Assembly (NCBI RefSeq): GCF_001675285.1
Contig: NZ_LSGQ01000008.1
Span: 1 to 55,092, forward strand
From: Elizabethkingia miricola
GTDB lineage: Bacteria; Bacteroidota; Bacteroidia; Flavobacteriales; Weeksellaceae
Direction: 5' to 3'
Length of the DNA: 55,092 nt
Part shown: in pieces, positions 42,376 to 51,773 of the stretch
Layout: every line of letters starts with the position of its first letter
Position numbering within the stretch: position 1 is the first letter of the stretch
Program-made: the position numbers and the translations under genes
Notes under the pieces: model-generated
Seen by the model: only the letters and a program-made list of their open reading frames with translations
The model's database searches: none
Told to the model about the DNA's origin: nothing

Positions 42376-43893
42376 ATGCAAGTAGACATCCGAAAATTAA
42401 GCTTAGACGATTATGATGAGCTTGTAGAGTCCATGCAGGAAGCTTATCCCGATATAGAGGATAATACCTGGGCTAAAAGAAATATTCAGAAATTAACTTC
42501 CATATTCCCTGAGGGACAGTTGTGTATTACGGTGGACGGTAAACTGGCTGCTGCTGCCCTCTCCATAATAGTACAGTATGAATTATTCGGAGATCAGCAT
42601 ACTTATGATGAAATTACAGGTAGTGGTACATTTAATACCCATACCAACAACGGAAGTGTATTGTATGGTATAGAAGTTTTTGTCCATCCTGAATTCAGAT
42701 CCCTGCGTTTGGGTCGAAGGCTGTATGATGCCAGAAAAGAACTGTGTGAAATTAAAAATCTGAAATCTATTATTATTGGTGGAAGAATACCTAACTATCA
42801 CACCTATAGTAATGAGCTGACACCACGCCAGTATATTAATAAAGTTCGTAAGAAAGAAATATACGATCCGGTTTTATCTTTTCAGCTTTCCAACAACTTC
42901 TCTCCTATTAAAATATTAAAAGGTTATCTGAAAGGAGATACTGAATCCGAAGAGTATGCTGTTCTTTTACAATGGAACAACATCTATTATACTCAGAAGA
43001 AAAACACAATGCAGGATAGTGTTATCCGTATTGGTTTGGTACAATGGCAAATGCGTCAGTTCCGGGATATCGAAGCTTTTTATCAGCAGGTCGAGTTTTT
43101 TGTGGATGTCATTAGTAATTACGAATCTGATTTCTGTGTTTTTCCTGAACTATTCAATACCCCGCTCCTTGCAGCATTTAACCATTTGAATGAAAGAGAG
43201 TCTATGGAAGAGCTCTCTAAACTGACAGCAGAAATTGTAGACAAAATTGCAGAGCTTGCGGTAAGTTATAATGTAAATATTATATCGGGAAGCATGCCTA
43301 TTCTGGAAAACGGGAATCTGTATAACGCCAGCTACCTCTTACACCGCGATGGTAAGCGCGATGAATACCGAAAAATACACATCACTCCTAATGAGCGGAA
43401 ATACTATGGTATGCTGGGTGGGGATGAAGTAAAAGCTTTTGATACTGATTGTGGTAAAATAGGTATTATGATATGTTATGACGTTGAATTTCCTGAATTA
43501 ACCAGAATACTGGCTGACCAGGGAATGAAGCTATTATTTGTTCCATACCTTACAGACACTCAGAATGCATATACCCGTGTAAGAGCATGTGCTGCGGCAA
43601 GAGCCATAGAAAATGAATGTTATGTTGCCATCGCCGGCTGTGTAGGAAACCTTCCGGGTGTAAGCAATATGGATATACAATTCGGGCAGGCTGCTGTATT
43701 TACACCTTCAGACTTTGCATTCCCTTCCAATGCTATAAAAGGTGAAGCTACTCCGAATACGGAAATGACATTAATCGTAGACGTAGATCTTAATCTTCTG
43801 AAAGAACTTCACCACAACGGCGCTGTACAAACATTGAAAGACAGAAGAAAAGACCTTTATGATGTTACTATTAAAGAAAAAGGAAATTTATAA
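42376..43893 (+). CDS. GNAT acetyltransferase-nitrilase fusion
   Basis: A 505-residue two-domain protein. Residues 1-about 210 form a GNAT domain with the acetyl-CoA loop region VHPEFRSLRLGRRLYDARKEL; about 215-505 form a nitrilase-superfamily (C-N hydrolase) domain with the catalytic triad E258 (FPELFN), K333 (YRKIH) and C367 (ICYDVEFPE). Fusions of this order occur in several bacteria and are annotated as bifunctional; substrate is unknown. Nitrilase-type enzymes hydrolyse amides or N-carbamoyl groups, so the pair could modify one and the same N-acyl substrate. A terminator follows. Confidence 0.92.
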   Translation: MQVDIRKLSLDDYDELVESMQEAYPDIEDNTWAKRNIQKLTSIFPEGQLCITVDGKLAAAALSIIVQYELFGDQHTYDEITGSGTFNTHTNNGSVLYGIEVFVHPEFRSLRLGRRLYDARKELCEIKNLKSIIIGGRIPNYHTYSNELTPRQYINKVRKKEIYDPVLSFQLSNNFSPIKILKGYLKGDTESEEYAVLLQWNNIYYTQKKNTMQDSVIRIGLVQWQMRQFRDIEAFYQQVEFFVDVISNYESDFCVFPELFNTPLLAAFNHLNERESMEELSKLTAEIVDKIAELAVSYNVNIISGSMPILENGNLYNASYLLHRDGKRDEYRKIHITPNERKYYGMLGGDEVKAFDTDCGKIGIMICYDVEFPELTRILADQGMKLLFVPYLTDTQNAYTRVRACAAARAIENECYVAIAGCVGNLPGVSNMDIQFGQAAVFTPSDFAFPSNAIKGEATPNTEMTLIVDVDLNLLKELHHNGAVQTLKDRRKDLYDVTIKEKGNL

Positions 43894-43937
43894 CTAAAAC
43901 TCCTCTCATACTTAAGAAAGGATATATTACATAAAAA

Positions 43938-43965
43938 AGCCCTGTCAGAAATTTCTGACAGGGCT
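43938..43965. terminator. Bidirectional terminator
   Basis: Perfect palindrome, arms AAGCCCTGTCAGAA (43938-43951) and TTCTGACAGGGCTT (43952-43965), between the convergent fusion and RND genes. Confidence 0.85.
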
Positions 43966-43991
43966 TATATATTTATTATACAATATATATT

Positions 43992-46900
43992 TTAGTCCAA
44001 TTTACCTTTTTTCTCTCCTTTGTTAAAAAACCAGAAGAAGATAGGTGAAACGACCAGTGTAATTATCGTAGATGTAATCAATCCACCTATAATAACAATT
44101 GCCAACGGCTTCTGAGACTCAGAACCTATTCCTGTGGATATTGCTGCCGGGAACAATCCTATAATTGCAATAAGAGCAGTCATAATTACAGGTCTCGTTC
44201 TGGCGTGAACTCCATTTTTCAGGGCATCAACCAATTTTTGTCCCTCCCGGAGATTTTTATGAAATTCAGAATTTAATATTACACCATTTTGGATACAGAT
44301 ACCAAACAGGGCAATAAATCCTACACCCGCAGAGATTCCGAAATTCATATGGGTAGCAAATAGCGCTAAGATTCCTCCGATTAGTGCAAATGGTACATTG
44401 GCTAAAACAAGTAAAGAATCTTTAATTGTACCAAACATTACAAATAACAGGATAAATATTGCAACAATACTTACCGGAACAACCTGTGAAAGTCTCTTGG
44501 TAGCTCGTTGCTGGTTTTCAAATTCTCCTGTCCATACAGATGAATAACCTTCAGGAAGCTGAACTTTTTCATTGAACTTCTTCTGGGCATCTGCAATTGT
44601 ACTTCCCAAATCCCTGTCTCTTACAGAAAACTTGATACCAATGTATCTCTTCATCTCGTCTCTGTAAATAAAGGCAGCTCCTGTTTTCATACCAATTGTG
44701 GAAATCTGTCTCATTGGTACTTTAGATGTTCCATCTGTTGTAGGAACCATTAGATTACCAATATCATCCATATCCTTCCGGTAATCTTTATCATAACGAA
44801 CTCTTACATCGAACTTCATTTCTCCCTCATATAGCTCGGTTGCTGCAACACCACCTACTGCCATCTGAAGAACAGATTGTGCATCCGATTCTTGTATACC
44901 GTATACAGCCATTTTGTATCTGTCCAGTGTAACATTTACTTCTGGCTGTCCTATATTTTTAATAATTCCGATATCCTGAATACCTTCTACATTCTTGATG
45001 GCAGCCAAAGCCTGATCTGCGTATTCATTTAGTTTATTCAGATCTTTTCCATAGATTTTAATTGCATTATTGGCCTTTATTCCGGCTGCTGCTTCAGCAA
45101 CGTTATCGGAAATGGGCTGAGAATAGTTGTAAAGAATTCCCTGGTGTGTTTTAAGCTTCTTATCTATTGCTGCAATAATATCATCCATACTTCTTTTCCA
45201 TTCTTCTTTAGGCTTTAGTTCTACCTGAAACTGAATGAAATTAAATCCGTTTGGATCGGTACCATCATTTGTTCGTCCCTCCATAAAAACAACATGCTTC
45301 ACTTCCGGGAATGTTCTTATTTCATTAGATAGTTCTTTTGCCATTTTCACACTATACTCCTGCGAGCTACTCATTGGCAAATTAGCGGTTACCCATAAAG
45401 ATCCTTCATTAAGCTGTGGTAAAAATTCTGTTCCCATAAACTTGAAAGAAAACAGAGTCAATACTAAAATCGTAATACTACTTACAACTGTAAGTTTCTT
45501 ATTATTGAATGTAAATTTGAAAGCTTTCTGAACAGATTTATTCCAAAAATCTACGAATGGATTTTTCTTTTCTACAACGTTCTTCTTCAGTAATAGATGA
45601 CACAATACAGGCACTAATGTTAATGTAAAAATTAGAGAACCTAAAAGCGCAAATCCGAATGTGAAAGCTAAAGGAGAAAACATCTTTCCTTCTACTTTCT
45701 GGAAAGAGAATATAGGCAATAAAGCTGTAATAATAATAAGCTGCGCAAAGAATATACTTTTCCCCATTTCTGAAGCAGTCTGCTTTATCCATCCGCCTTT
45801 TGCAGCTTTATTAAAGCGGTCCATACCCATTTTGGCGGCCCGGTGATCCAGCATTACGAATATACCCTCGACCATGACGACGGCTCCATCGATAATAATA
45901 CCAAAGTCTATCGCTCCTAGAGAAAGAAGGTTAGCCTCTAACCCTTTAAGCTTTAAACAAAGAAATGCGAATAAAAGCGATAGTGGTATAATAACAGATA
46001 CGATAACTGTTGTTCTCCAGTTTGCCATGAATATAATAACCATAACGGTTACCAAAACAATACCTTCTACTAAGTTATGAGATATAGTATGTGTACAGTA
46101 ATCTATAAGGTTCTGTCTGTCGTATATACCTTCTATTTTTACATCTTTCGGCAGTATTTTCGTATTGAGTTCTTCTACTTTAGCTTTTAGCCTTTTCAGT
46201 ACTTCCGAAGGATTTTCTCCTTTACGCATAACAACAATACCCACAACAACGTCATCATTCTTATTGTCATAACCTGCTTGTCCGAATCTTGGCAGTGATC
46301 CAATACTTACACGGGCAACATTTTTTACCAATACCGGATTACCTTCTACTGTGGTAATAATGATATTTTCTATATCCGATACAGAATTCAGCAAGCCTAA
46401 TCCTCTTACTACAAATGCCTGATTATTTTTTTCTATAATGTCTCCGCCTACATTGACATTACTTCCGTTTACAACATCATATACCTGCGCCGATGTTAGT
46501 TTGTATTTTTCTAATGCCCGTGGGTCCAGGTTGATATTATACGTCTTAGTTTCGCCACCGAAGGTATTGATATCGGCAACTCCGGGTACACCCCTCAGAT
46601 TTCTGTCAATAACCCAGTTCTGTAATGTCTGGAGGTCTCTGGAATTGCGGTCATTACTGGTAATAATATATCTGTAAATTTCACCTGTAGGACCATAAGG
46701 AGGCTGTACATCTGGCTGTACACCATCAGGTAAACTAACAGACCTTAGTAAGTTATTTACCTGATTTCTGGCGAAGGGGTCGTCGACATCATCATCGAAA
46801 ATAATCTTCACAACAGAAAGCCCAAACATGGTCTGGCTTCTGACATTCAGTTTTTTCTGCAGAGGCTGCATTGCAATTTCAATTGGTGTTGTCACCAAAC

Positions 46901-47096
46901 GTTCTACTTCTTCAGCACTTCTCCCGGGCCATTGGGAAATTATGGTAATTTGGGTATTCGTTACATCCGGAAAGGCATCAATTGCCATGGACTGATAAGA
47001 GAAAAAACCACCAATAGTTAAAACGGCTACCAGGAAAAAAGTAAAAACTTTATTTTTTAATGAAAAAGCAATTATACTTTTTATAAACTTGTTCAT
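43992..47096 (-). CDS. czcA: Heavy-metal efflux RND pump, CzcA-like
   Basis: A 1034-residue inner-membrane pump of the HME-RND family. The proton-relay motif in TM4 is DFGIIIDGAVVMVEG (397-411); DFG...DGA is the type typical of divalent-cation (Co, Zn, Cd, Ni) pumps, not the Cu/Ag CusA type. Note G411 where the family has Asn (VEN). It exports metal across the periplasm with the adaptor and outer-membrane channel encoded upstream. The exact metal cannot be read. It is the last gene of a five-gene unit (RR, HK, TolC, adaptor, pump), with a bidirectional terminator after it. Confidence 0.93.
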   Translation of the reverse strand: MNKFIKSIIAFSLKNKVFTFFLVAVLTIGGFFSYQSMAIDAFPDVTNTQITIISQWPGRSAEEVERLVTTPIEIAMQPLQKKLNVRSQTMFGLSVVKIIFDDDVDDPFARNQVNNLLRSVSLPDGVQPDVQPPYGPTGEIYRYIITSNDRNSRDLQTLQNWVIDRNLRGVPGVADINTFGGETKTYNINLDPRALEKYKLTSAQVYDVVNGSNVNVGGDIIEKNNQAFVVRGLGLLNSVSDIENIIITTVEGNPVLVKNVARVSIGSLPRFGQAGYDNKNDDVVVGIVVMRKGENPSEVLKRLKAKVEELNTKILPKDVKIEGIYDRQNLIDYCTHTISHNLVEGIVLVTVMVIIFMANWRTTVIVSVIIPLSLLFAFLCLKLKGLEANLLSLGAIDFGIIIDGAVVMVEGIFVMLDHRAAKMGMDRFNKAAKGGWIKQTASEMGKSIFFAQLIIITALLPIFSFQKVEGKMFSPLAFTFGFALLGSLIFTLTLVPVLCHLLLKKNVVEKKNPFVDFWNKSVQKAFKFTFNNKKLTVVSSITILVLTLFSFKFMGTEFLPQLNEGSLWVTANLPMSSSQEYSVKMAKELSNEIRTFPEVKHVVFMEGRTNDGTDPNGFNFIQFQVELKPKEEWKRSMDDIIAAIDKKLKTHQGILYNYSQPISDNVAEAAAGIKANNAIKIYGKDLNKLNEYADQALAAIKNVEGIQDIGIIKNIGQPEVNVTLDRYKMAVYGIQESDAQSVLQMAVGGVAATELYEGEMKFDVRVRYDKDYRKDMDDIGNLMVPTTDGTSKVPMRQISTIGMKTGAAFIYRDEMKRYIGIKFSVRDRDLGSTIADAQKKFNEKVQLPEGYSSVWTGEFENQQRATKRLSQVVPVSIVAIFILLFVMFGTIKDSLLVLANVPFALIGGILALFATHMNFGISAGVGFIALFGICIQNGVILNSEFHKNLREGQKLVDALKNGVHARTRPVIMTALIAIIGLFPAAISTGIGSESQKPLAIVIIGGLITSTIITLVVSPIFFWFFNKGEKKGKLD

Positions 47097-47155
47097 AATA
47101 CTAGTTGAATTAAACCATGTCTCTTTTATTAAAGACTTTTTGTTCCTTAAATAAT

Positions 47156-48241
47156 TTAATTATTAAGTGACTGGTAGATTAACAATTGATTACTAGAAAC
47201 CACTTTTTCACCATCAGATACTCCATCTTCAACATATGTAGTATCTCCGCTTTGTTTTAGTATTTTAATCTCTCTGACTTTAATATCATTTCTGGATTTA
47301 AAAACAACTATGAAGTAACGGTTATTATCAAAGATTACTGATTTTGTAGGAATTGATACTGCAGTCTGGTTAAGTGTATTATCAACCTTTATAGTAGCTT
47401 TACTTTCCGGTACTAATAATCCATTTGTATTATCCAGAACAACTCTTGCCTGCATAGCATTGGTTTGCGGATCGATTATTTTAAATATCTTATCGATTCT
47501 GCCATGAAAAACTTTATCCGGGTAACTTAATGTTGAAACTTCAGCTTTCATACCAAGACTTATTTTATCTATATCAGATTCATTAATATTAACCAAAGCC
47601 CATACATCTTTTGTGTTGGCCACGTCGAAAATATTGTCCGAACGGTCACTTCTGAGCTGCATATCTTTATTAATATTCTTCTGAACGATATACCCATTAA
47701 TAGGGGCAACAACGGAGTATATATTTCCACTCTTTACATTGTATACCCTGCTAACGGCTTCTGCTCTTGTAAGCTGGTCCTGAGCTTTTGTTAACTCACT
47801 TCTGGCAGTAAGTACATCATTTCTGGTATTTAGCTTTCCTTCATACATTTCTTCAGCAACACGCAATTGATTTTTTGCCTCGGCCAGATCCGTCTTAGCA
47901 TCGCTAAGATCTTTCTGAAAACCTGCCACTTCCGTGCTTCGTATAGTTGCTAAAACCTGTCCCTTGTGTACATAGTCTCCAAGCTCTACATTTACACTCA
48001 TTACATTCCCTCCTACTAATGGATAGATATCGATATAGCTGTTTCTGTCCGCAGAGATCTTACCAAAAAAGCTCATTTGCTCTTTAATGTATTCTTTTTT
48101 TGCTTCAGCAAACTCTAATGTTTTCATCATCTCATTGCTTACCTCAAAGCCTTTTACAATATTGCCTTTTTTCTGAGGTACTTCTTTACTACATGACATT
48201 AGTAAGACTGCACTTGCTAAACTTATAATAATCTTCTTCAT
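47156..48241 (-). CDS. Metal-efflux membrane-fusion lipoprotein adaptor
   Basis: A 361-residue periplasmic adaptor of the CzcB/HlyD type. The signal carries a lipobox cysteine at 17 (AVLLMSC), so it is anchored to a membrane by lipid. The lipoyl halves are VGGNVMSVNVELGDYVHKGQ and YSVVAPINGYIVQKN, around a coiled-coil hairpin (about 98-170); a beta-barrel and membrane-proximal domain end it. No N-terminal His-rich metal tract is seen. It sits between the TolC gene (3 bases upstream) and the RND pump. Confidence 0.9.
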   Translation of the reverse strand: MKKIIISLASAVLLMSCSKEVPQKKGNIVKGFEVSNEMMKTLEFAEAKKEYIKEQMSFFGKISADRNSYIDIYPLVGGNVMSVNVELGDYVHKGQVLATIRSTEVAGFQKDLSDAKTDLAEAKNQLRVAEEMYEGKLNTRNDVLTARSELTKAQDQLTRAEAVSRVYNVKSGNIYSVVAPINGYIVQKNINKDMQLRSDRSDNIFDVANTKDVWALVNINESDIDKISLGMKAEVSTLSYPDKVFHGRIDKIFKIIDPQTNAMQARVVLDNTNGLLVPESKATIKVDNTLNQTAVSIPTKSVIFDNNRYFIVVFKSRNDIKVREIKILKQSGDTTYVEDGVSDGEKVVSSNQLLIYQSLNN

Positions 48242-48244
48242 ATT

Positions 48245-49486
48245 CTAGTAAAAGATTTTGGATTGTGTTAAATGATTAATTTCTTCTGCAGAAATCATGA
48301 TTTGTTTTTTCATCTCGTACAGCTGCAAAATAGTTTGTCTATAGCTATCTGTAAAATCTGTAAATTCTATCAGGCTGACATTACCCTTCCGAAAGTTTTT
48401 CAGAATTCCCTGATAAACAACTTCAAGATTATCCATATCCTGTGGCTTCAAAGTGAAATATTGCTGATATTGGTTTTGCCATGTTTGATATGCCATGTCA
48501 AGTTGTGTTTCCAGTTGTTGCTTTTTCATTTCAACTGTTTTTTGACTTTGTTCAATCTGAACCTGAGCCCTTACAACATTACCTTTATTCTTTTTCCATA
48601 AAGGAATAGGGATACCAATTGTAAAATCGATTTCGTTATTATAGGTTCCTCCGTTCTGGCTCCAAGCCCCACCGACATTAATATCCGGTACATTAAGAGA
48701 TTTTTGCCATTTCAGAAATGTTTTATTGTTATCAATTGTTTTTAATGAGAAAAGATAATCTGCATTATTATCCAGAGCCTTTTGTTTAATCTCGTCAACA
48801 GTCATCAATGGCTGCATGGCCATAAGTTTGTTTGCTTCTTCATCTGCAAAACCGGTAAGCATAGTATCATTAATACCGGTAAGTACTTTCATACTTTGCT
48901 GCTGTTGAAGGATATTGTTATTAATAGTAACCTTATCATTATTCAGATTAATAACTACAGACTGTAATCTTACTTCATCTTTTAGCGAAGTATTTCCTTT
49001 CTGAGTTTGTATTCTATATGCTTCCAACAGATCATTCATATACCTTAGCTGGATATCTACACTCTGAAGTTTTTTCTCTTCAAAGTACAGTGCATAATAA
49101 GTTTCCCTCATTTGAGATCTAAGATCTGCTAAGAGTTGACTGAATTGCAGCTGAGCAAGCTCTTTATTGGATTTAGCAAATTCTATTTCATTTTTTTTCT
49201 TTCCTCCTAAATAAATAAGCTGCTGGATAGTGGCGTTCTTGCTTCTCCCAATATCAAAAAACTTTTTCCCCTCAGGATTATAGGCATTTGCCTGAAAAGT
49301 TACTTCAGGAAGATCCCAGATTTTAGCCTGAATAATATCTGCATCTGCAAGATTGATATTATATTGCTGGGCCAATAATTCCAGGTTGTTTTTACGGAAT
49401 GCTTCTTCGCATTCTTCTATTGTCATCCGCTGCTGGCTATAAGCAAATACAGATGTTAACAGAAAAAACGGAATACATTTTTTCAT
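48245..49486 (-). CDS. TolC-family outer-membrane channel of the metal operon
   Basis: A 413-residue channel from MKKCIPFFLLTSVFAYSQ (49486), which is a signal peptide; the frame's ATG at 49504 only adds six residues. It has the two TolC half-repeats (MTIEECEEAFRKNNLELLAQQYNINLADADI and DEIKQKALDNNADYLFSLKTIDNNK) with coiled-coil helices between. It completes the metal-export tripartite system. It starts 79 bases after the kinase stop, with a pair of direct repeats in between. Confidence 0.88.
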   Translation of the reverse strand: MKKCIPFFLLTSVFAYSQQRMTIEECEEAFRKNNLELLAQQYNINLADADIIQAKIWDLPEVTFQANAYNPEGKKFFDIGRSKNATIQQLIYLGGKKKNEIEFAKSNKELAQLQFSQLLADLRSQMRETYYALYFEEKKLQSVDIQLRYMNDLLEAYRIQTQKGNTSLKDEVRLQSVVINLNNDKVTINNNILQQQQSMKVLTGINDTMLTGFADEEANKLMAMQPLMTVDEIKQKALDNNADYLFSLKTIDNNKTFLKWQKSLNVPDINVGGAWSQNGGTYNNEIDFTIGIPIPLWKKNKGNVVRAQVQIEQSQKTVEMKKQQLETQLDMAYQTWQNQYQQYFTLKPQDMDNLEVVYQGILKNFRKGNVSLIEFTDFTDSYRQTILQLYEMKKQIMISAEEINHLTQSKIFY

Positions 49487-49501
49487 TTTATATTTTTTAA
49501 A

Positions 49502-49522
49502 CATTACAAAAGTGTCATTACA
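49502..49522 (-). promoter_or_regulatory. Direct repeats before the metal-operon TolC gene
   Basis: On the minus strand TGTAATG occurs twice (49516-49522 and 49502-49508), 14 bases apart, 16-36 bases before the TolC ATG. OmpR-type regulators often bind direct repeats, but 10-11 base spacing is usual, so this is tentative. Confidence 0.35.
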
Positions 49523-49564
49523 TTTTTAAAACAATCTTAATTTCACCTTAAAATATGCTTAAAA

Positions 49565-50935
49565 TTACTTATTTATCGAATGTCTAGGAAATATTAATGT
49601 AAAAATATTAATGTTAGAATTAGAAGAATAATAAATATTTGCCTTGTGATATTCCAGGATACGTTGCACAATCTTTAATCCCAGACCGGAACCATTGATA
49701 TTTTGTGAATTTTGACCTCTTATAAAAGCTTCAAACAATTTATTTCTGTCTTCATCCGGAATAACAGGTCCATTATTCTCCATAGTAACACGAAGTTCAT
49801 TATCTGTCTCGTGTATAGAAACAGATACTTCCGCATTATCACTATATAAAACTGCATTTTTGAACAGGTTGATAAAGACTATTTCAAGTAATGATCTGAT
49901 TCCCCTTACAGCCAATGTCAGTTCCTCGTTTTCATTAATTTTAAAATCGAGATATAACTGAGGATAAGTTTTTAGAACAACTTCGTAGGCATCAAAAATA
50001 ATCTCATCAATACGTTCTTCTTTAAAAATTTGCTGAATATTTTCTCTGTCAAATTTTGTAAGCAGGATAAGTGAGCTCGTTAAATCAGATAACTGGTGAA
50101 TATCTTTTGTAACGTTCTGTAATGTAGTTTTAGTCTCGGGCTGAATATCACTTTTATTACTCAGATTCTCCAGCTGAAATGTAATCCTTGTTAATGGGGT
50201 ACGGATTTCATGTGATGCACTTGCTGTAAACTCTTTCTGTGCCTGAAAAACATCATTAATACGAATCATCATCGTATTAAAAGCTCTTGCAAGAACACTA
50301 ATCTCATCTTCAGACTTATTTTCTTCTAATTTAGTCGTCAGTTTATGAGCCGTAATTTCCGTAATCTGCCTGGTAAATTTATCTAAAGGAGTCAGCAGCT
50401 TTTTAACGAAATTATAACTGAAGATCCAGACAAAGACTGTGGTAATAAGATATGTTATGATCAATACATATTTTAAAAAGTCTAATTTAAGCTGCCCCGT
50501 ACGGTCACGTGCAGTTACCAGAATATAATAGACTTTGTCTCTAATTTTTACATGAGCCCCCAGTAATTCCCTGTCTTTATTCTGGATATGCACCTCACTT
50601 GTCTGATCCAGCTGATCCAGTAAGTTTCCATCCCATGTAATATTTTCATCCTTAACAGTACTGTAGATAAGCTTCTTATTACTGTTAAAGATTAATGTTT
50701 CATCGTGGAATAATTCATCCTCAATTTCATCAACTTCAAAGTTAGCACCTTTAACATCAACGTTTTCATTTTTTAAAATAAGCTGTATCGTAAATTCCAG
50801 CTTATTATGCATCCTTTCAAGAAATTTTTCTTTCCTGAAGTCATAACTGGTATAGTAAATAATAGCCATTACTACTGCAAAAATCAGAGAATATGCTATA
50901 CTAAAGTTAAATGCTATTTTACGTTTTAAAGTCAT
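49565..50935 (-). CDS. Two-component sensor histidine kinase of the metal operon
   Basis: A 456-residue membrane kinase: an N-terminal helix (IAFNFSIAYSLIFAVVMAIIYY), a periplasmic sensor of about 115 residues, a second helix (YVLIITYLITTVFVWIFSYNF), a HAMP domain, the phospho-accepting H242 in ASASHEIRTPLTRI, an N box (FINLFKNAVLYSD) and a G box (GSGLGLKIVQRI). It overlaps the response regulator by four bases (ATGA), so they are translationally coupled. Position next to the efflux genes implies it senses metal or envelope stress in the periplasm; the sensor has no cysteine/histidine cluster I can see. Confidence 0.92.
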   Translation of the reverse strand: MTLKRKIAFNFSIAYSLIFAVVMAIIYYTSYDFRKEKFLERMHNKLEFTIQLILKNENVDVKGANFEVDEIEDELFHDETLIFNSNKKLIYSTVKDENITWDGNLLDQLDQTSEVHIQNKDRELLGAHVKIRDKVYYILVTARDRTGQLKLDFLKYVLIITYLITTVFVWIFSYNFVKKLLTPLDKFTRQITEITAHKLTTKLEENKSEDEISVLARAFNTMMIRINDVFQAQKEFTASASHEIRTPLTRITFQLENLSNKSDIQPETKTTLQNVTKDIHQLSDLTSSLILLTKFDRENIQQIFKEERIDEIIFDAYEVVLKTYPQLYLDFKINENEELTLAVRGIRSLLEIVFINLFKNAVLYSDNAEVSVSIHETDNELRVTMENNGPVIPDEDRNKLFEAFIRGQNSQNINGSGLGLKIVQRILEYHKANIYYSSNSNINIFTLIFPRHSINK

Positions 50936-51612
50936 TTCAGACTGGCAAGATAATATCCGAAGCCCGGACGGGTATGGATTAGTTTATGCTTAAAATCTTT
51001 ATCTATTTTTTTTCGAAGAAAGTTAATATAAACCTCAATAGTATTATTGGTTGTCTGGAAATGATTCTGCCATACCTGATCAGAAATATGTTGCTTAGAC
51101 AGGGTTCTTCCGTTGGCATTAGCCAAAAGCATCAAAAGCTGGAATTCCCTTACGGTAAGGCTTATTTCTGTTCCATCTCTGTATACTTTACCATCTGCAG
51201 GAAGAATTTCAAGATCATCAATGACTATTTTTTCTTCCTCTTTTTTGGGTGCTTCTCTCCTTCTGAGCAAAGAATTTATTCTCAATAGAAGTTCCTCAAG
51301 TAAAAAAGGTTTTACAAGATAATCATCTGCTTTACGTAAAAAAGCTTCCTTTTTATCTGAAATATCATCGTAGGCAGAAATAATAATGATCGGAGTATTG
51401 GGATCTGTATCTCTTACAATTTGTGTAGCTTCCAATCCATTTATCTTAGGTACATTAATATCCAGAAGATAGATATCGTAAGCCGCCCCGGTAGTTTTCG
51501 TCAGAAACTCCTCCCCATCGGACGATGTCTCACACAAAATATCATTAGATGCTAAGAAAGTCGAAATCTCTGATGATAAAACTAAATCATCCTCCAAAAG
51601 TAATACTCGCAT
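50932..51612 (-). CDS. OmpR-family response regulator of the metal operon
   Basis: A 226-residue regulator: receiver (acid pair E7/D8-D9, phospho-acceptor D51 in LLDINVP, K101) and a winged-helix DNA-binding domain (about 128-226; ISLTVREFQLLMLLANANGRTLSKQHISDQVW, TIEVYINFLRKKID, IHTRPGFGYYL). It is of the CusR/CzcR group. Upstream lies a perfect palindrome (51659-51682) that could be its operator. It heads the five-gene operon and diverges from lipB. Confidence 0.92.
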   Translation of the reverse strand: MRVLLLEDDLVLSSEISTFLASNDILCETSSDGEEFLTKTTGAAYDIYLLDINVPKINGLEATQIVRDTDPNTPIIIISAYDDISDKKEAFLRKADDYLVKPFLLEELLLRINSLLRRREAPKKEEEKIVIDDLEILPADGKVYRDGTEISLTVREFQLLMLLANANGRTLSKQHISDQVWQNHFQTTNNTIEVYINFLRKKIDKDFKHKLIHTRPGFGYYLASLK

Positions 51613-51627
51613 TGAAAGTCTTTTTTA

Positions 51628-51635
51628 CAAATTTA
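51628..51635 (-). promoter_or_regulatory. -7 box of the metal operon
   Basis: TAAATTTG on the minus strand, 15 bases before the regulator's ATG; no TTG at ideal spacing, which fits a regulated promoter. Confidence 0.5.
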
Positions 51636-51658
51636 TAAAATAACATGGTTACTATTTC

Positions 51659-51682
51659 TATTTTGTAAAATTATACAAAATA
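51659..51682. promoter_or_regulatory. Palindromic operator candidate, metal operon / lipB
   Basis: The arms TATTTTGTA (51659-51667) and TACAAAATA (51674-51682) are perfect complements around six bases. It lies about 24 bases upstream of the operon's -7 box, where a CusR-type regulator would bind; CusR-like metal boxes are also inverted repeats. Confidence 0.5.
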
Positions 51683-51722
51683 AGCTATCGAATACAGAGA
51701 TAGTTTTTCCCAATGAATATAC

Positions 51723-51753
51723 TTGCATTCCCTTTACAAAACCTTTAAATTTG
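51723..51753 (+). promoter_or_regulatory. Promoter of lipB
   Basis: TTG (51723-51725), 20 bases, TAAATTTG (51746-51753), 20 bases before the ATG. Confidence 0.65.
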
Positions 51754-51773
51754 TATAGAAATTTTTACGAAAA

